From assembly GCA_035656095.1 (NCBI GenBank), contig DASRTE010000068.1, forward strand, positions 1-23,660: DNA of 23,660 nt, read 5' to 3'. Position 1 is the first letter of the stretch, and every line of letters starts with the position of its first letter. The notes below the pieces were generated by a model. The model was not told the origin of the DNA and did no database searches. It saw only the letters and a list, made by a program, of their open reading frames with translations. Below, piece after piece: positions 21,609 to 23,660 of the stretch. A program made the position numbers and the translations under genes. Source of the DNA: DASRTE01 sp035656095 (GTDB lineage Bacteria > Actinomycetota > Actinomycetes > Jiangellales > Jiangellaceae).

Positions 21609-23152
21609 GGTTGTTCCCCCAGGCCAGGGCCGCGGGCCCGTCCGGCCAGGACCGGGTCGACGGCGCCCGCCAGGTCGGCCGCCACAACCGGTGCGTCCGC
21701 CACCTCATCGGCCCGGGTCTCTGACGTGGGCACCAGCACGGCGCGGGCGCCCGCCGCGCGGGCCGCCTGTATGTCAGCGCCGATGTCGCCGACGACCAGG
21801 CACTGCTCGACCGGCACGTCGAGCGCTCTCGCCGCGCGGACGACCATGCCGGGCTTCGGCTTGCGGCAGTCGCATCCGTCGTCGACGCCGTGCGGGCAGA
21901 CCTGCCAGGTGTCGAAGGGTCCCACCGCGGCGTCGACCCAGTCGTTGACCGCACTGACCTGGTCAGGTGTCAGCAGGCCCCGGCCGATCCCGGACTGGTT
22001 GGTGAGGACGCCGACCTTCACGCCTGCGTCGCGCAGCGCGGCGACCGCCTCGCCCGCACCGTCCACCGGGCGGACCCTCGACGGGTCACCGTTGTACGGC
22101 ACGTCCTGGACGAGCGTGCCGTCGCGGTCGAACAGCACCGCGTTGATCGTGGGCGGCCACGGTTCGGCGGCGCGGTGCCGCCACGCCCCTCGCAGCCGGT
22201 GGGTCACAGCCGCAGCCGGGATGACGGCGCTGGTCGTGAGCATCCGGCCGGACTCGGCCGCCCACCCCTGCTCTCCCGGCCTGGGCCCGGGCGCTAGCCG
22301 CCGCCACGCGAACTCACCGGTCAACGCGGTCCATCCGAGGAGGGCGGAGGCGGCCATCGGCCGGTGTCCCGCCAGCAGTGCACACAGGCCCCAGGCGGCC
22401 GCGGCCACGGTCAGCGCATGTCGACCCAGGCGTCCCCTCGGCACCTCGGCGTCTCGGCGCCAGTCCGCCCCGTGCAGGCGCCGCATCAGGGCGTCGTCGC
22501 CGTTGCCGGCCTGCCCCCGGACACTGACCCAGAAGCCCGCCGGCCGCACCGGGTGCAAGACATGGCGGCTCCCACGGACGAGTCGCCAGCCGGCCTGCCG
22601 CACCCGCAACGCCAGGTCGGCGTCCTCCCGGTAGGCGCGGGGGAAGCGCTCGTCGAAGCCGCGCACCTGGACCAGCGCGGCGCGTCGGTACGCCATGTCA
22701 GCCGTCGCCCATGCGGCGTCCTGCAGGCCGGCGGTGTTGCGTTGCCAGTCGGTGGGGCGCGCGTCCGCGGGGAGCGGCACCTCGATCCGGCCCTGGCTTC
22801 CCGCGACGTCGGCGCCGCAGCACAGCAGGTCGTCGACCAGGCGCCGCGCCCAGCCGGCGGGCGGTACGACATCGTCGTCGAGGAAGGCGATCCACTCGGC
22901 CGACGCCAGCTGCCAGCCCAGGTTTCGGGCCGTCGCGGGACCGCGGCCGCCGGAGGCCACCACTCGCTGCCGCCACGGAATGGCGCCAGGGTTCAGGGGC
23001 GGTCGTGCGTCCGGCCGGTCGTCCACCACGACGACCTCCACCGGAGCACACCGACCGCCGTCGGTGTCCTGTTCGGCCAAGGCGCCGAGCAGGCGCGCCA
23101 GGCTCGGCCGGCCCACCGTGGGGACGACGATCGCGTATCGGGGCGGGGTCAT
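21605..23152 (-). CDS. Fusion: GT2 glycosyltransferase + GmhB-like heptose-1,7-bisphosphate 7-phosphatase
   Basis: A 515-residue two-part protein. Residues 1-230 are a GT2 (GT-A) transferase: AIVVPTVGRPSLARLL, VVVDDRP (41-47), ARNLGWQLASAEWIAFLDDD with the metal-binding DDD 92-94, and GFDERFPRAYREDADLALRV. Residues 235-330 form a hydrophobic, Arg-flanked linker. Residues 337-500 are an HAD-IIIA phosphatase: FDRDGTLV (341-348; D342, D344), TNQSG (384-388), the zinc ligands CPH...CDC (C419, H421, C427, C429), K433 and VGDIGAD (G455-D456). This is the GmhB pattern, removing the 7-phosphate from heptose 1,7-bisphosphate. The fusion is one open frame with no break. It would supply the phosphatase missing elsewhere in the operon. 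Both ends overlap neighbours (ATGA, GTGA). Confidence 0.93.
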   Translation of the reverse strand: MTPPRYAIVVPTVGRPSLARLLGALAEQDTDGGRCAPVEVVVVDDRPDARPPLNPGAIPWRQRVVASGGRGPATARNLGWQLASAEWIAFLDDDVVPPAGWARRLVDDLLCCGADVAGSQGRIEVPLPADARPTDWQRNTAGLQDAAWATADMAYRRAALVQVRGFDERFPRAYREDADLALRVRQAGWRLVRGSRHVLHPVRPAGFWVSVRGQAGNGDDALMRRLHGADWRRDAEVPRGRLGRHALTVAAAAWGLCALLAGHRPMAASALLGWTALTGEFAWRRLAPGPRPGEQGWAAESGRMLTTSAVIPAAAVTHRLRGAWRHRAAEPWPPTINAVLFDRDGTLVQDVPYNGDPSRVRPVDGAGEAVAALRDAGVKVGVLTNQSGIGRGLLTPDQVSAVNDWVDAAVGPFDTWQVCPHGVDDGCDCRKPKPGMVVRAARALDVPVEQCLVVGDIGADIQAARAAGARAVLVPTSETRADEVADAPVVAADLAGAVDPVLAGRARGPGLGEQP

Positions 23153-23660
23153 CGACCCGCCCGGCCAGCGAAGAGATCATGTCGTTGCACCACGTGGGGA
23201 CCGAGCACGAGCGCATCGACGGGTGCAGACCCGAACAGCTCGAGTGCGTCGCGCGGGTCGTCGACGATCGGGCGTCCCGCTGTGTTGAGGCTCGTGTTGA
23301 CCAGAACGGGCAGACCGGTACGTTGCTCGAACGCGGACAGCAATGCGGCCACCCGGGGAGTCTCGGCCGGGTCCACCGTCTGTATCCGGGCGGTGCCGTC
23401 GACGTGCACGACCGCCGGGATGCGGTCCCGCCACTCCGCCGCGACGTCGTGCACGAAGAGCATGTACGGCGACGGCACGGGGCCACGGCCGAAGATGCTC
23501 CGCGCCCGCTCGGCCAGCACCATCGGCGCCACCGGCCGGAACTGCTCGCGTCCCTTGACGTCGTTGAGCCGCTCGAGGTTGCTGGCCCGGCCCGGGTGGG
23601 CCATGAGCGAACGGTTCCCCAGGGCCCGCGGACCGAACTCGCTCCGCCCGTCGAACCACG
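23149..23660 (-). CDS. Carbamoyltransferase (NodU/CmcH family), C-terminal part, cut by the window end
   Basis: The last 169 residues of a carbamoyltransferase, starting mid-gene at the window edge. The first complete residues read WFDGRSEFGPRALGNRS; GRSEFGPRALGNRS is the hallmark of the C-terminal domain. It is followed by REQFRPVAPMVL, PYMLFVHDV, ARIQTVDP (the TARxQTV motif), TGLPVLVNTSLN and DPRDALELF. The N-terminal catalytic Kae1-like domain is outside. The ATG at 23604 is internal, not a start. These enzymes put a carbamoyl group from carbamoyl phosphate onto a hydroxyl of a sugar or antibiotic. Its stop overlaps the fusion-gene start (ATGA), so it belongs to the operon and points to a carbamoylated product. 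Confidence 0.93.
   Translation of the reverse strand, partial: WFDGRSEFGPRALGNRSLMAHPGRASNLERLNDVKGREQFRPVAPMVLAERARSIFGRGPVPSPYMLFVHDVAAEWRDRIPAVVHVDGTARIQTVDPAETPRVAALLSAFEQRTGLPVLVNTSLNTAGRPIVDDPRDALELFGSAPVDALVLGPHVVQRHDLFAGRAGR

Noticed and set aside
23149..23604. Complete 151-residue protein starting at ATG 23604
   Set aside because: The frame continues upstream as WFDGRSEFGPRALGNRS, the core motif of carbamoyltransferases, so the gene is cut by the window edge.
1..23660. tRNA, rRNA, CRISPR arrays, intact insertion sequences
   Set aside because: Looked for cloverleaf arms, spaced direct repeats and transposase motifs by eye; none seen. A covariance-model scan would be decisive for RNA genes.

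Overview
The window is a 23.7-kb stretch of high-GC chromosomal DNA from an actinomycete (Actinomycetota). Support for this comes from strong G/C preference at third codon positions, GTG starts, and typical families such as DUF3618 and holin-like stress-envelope proteins, MshA-like GT4 enzymes and LuxR-type two-component systems. I cannot name the genus. No tRNA, rRNA, CRISPR array or intact insertion sequence was seen.

Layout. Positions 1-1640 are a scar region: a frameshifted C-terminal remnant of a tyrosine recombinase, a decayed toxin-antitoxin-like pair whose ribbon-helix-helix half is still open, a small conserved-looking orphan ORF, and about 400 bp of non-coding DNA rich in short dyads that ends in a coding-like fragment. 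Positions 1644-3804 hold two GT4-type glycosyltransferases arranged head to head with overlapping 5' ends. Positions 3825-4858 hold a histidine phosphatase and a glyoxalase-fold protein. Positions 4976-8275 hold a two-component system (kinase then regulator) followed by a two-gene ABC-2 exporter, with a perfect 30-bp palindrome between the two operons and a strong terminator-like hairpin at the far end. Positions 8340-12403 hold a large membrane protein of unknown role, a flavoprotein disulfide reductase with an unusual active site, and a YihY/BrkB membrane protein that ends in a 16-bp-stem bidirectional terminator. Positions 12465-14217 hold a three-gene stress/envelope operon (amphipathic membrane protein, holin-like protein, DUF3618 protein). 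Beside it at 14325-14675 lies an RsbW-like ATPase that has lost the segment carrying its G1 box.

The main attraction is 14763-23660 on the minus strand: nine consecutive genes in which every junction is a 4-nt ATGA or GTGA overlap, which points to one tightly coupled operon. In order of transcription: carbamoyltransferase (cut by the window end), a GT2-GmhB fusion, GT9, a GT-B glycosyltransferase, a GT4 (MshA-like), GmhA, an HldE-like kinase/nucleotidyltransferase, a short-chain dehydrogenase, and a second GT9. Together GmhA, the HldE-like protein and the GmhB domain supply every step from sedoheptulose 7-phosphate to NDP-D-glycero-D-manno-heptose. Five glycosyltransferase domains and a carbamoyltransferase would then assemble and decorate a product. 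Gram-positive actinomycetes have no lipopolysaccharide, so the product is probably a heptose-containing, possibly carbamoylated cell-surface glycan or glycolipid. No HldD epimerase is visible; a small classical SDR sits where one might expect it. The two GT4-type genes at 1.6-3.8 kb may serve the same product, but that link is only inferred.
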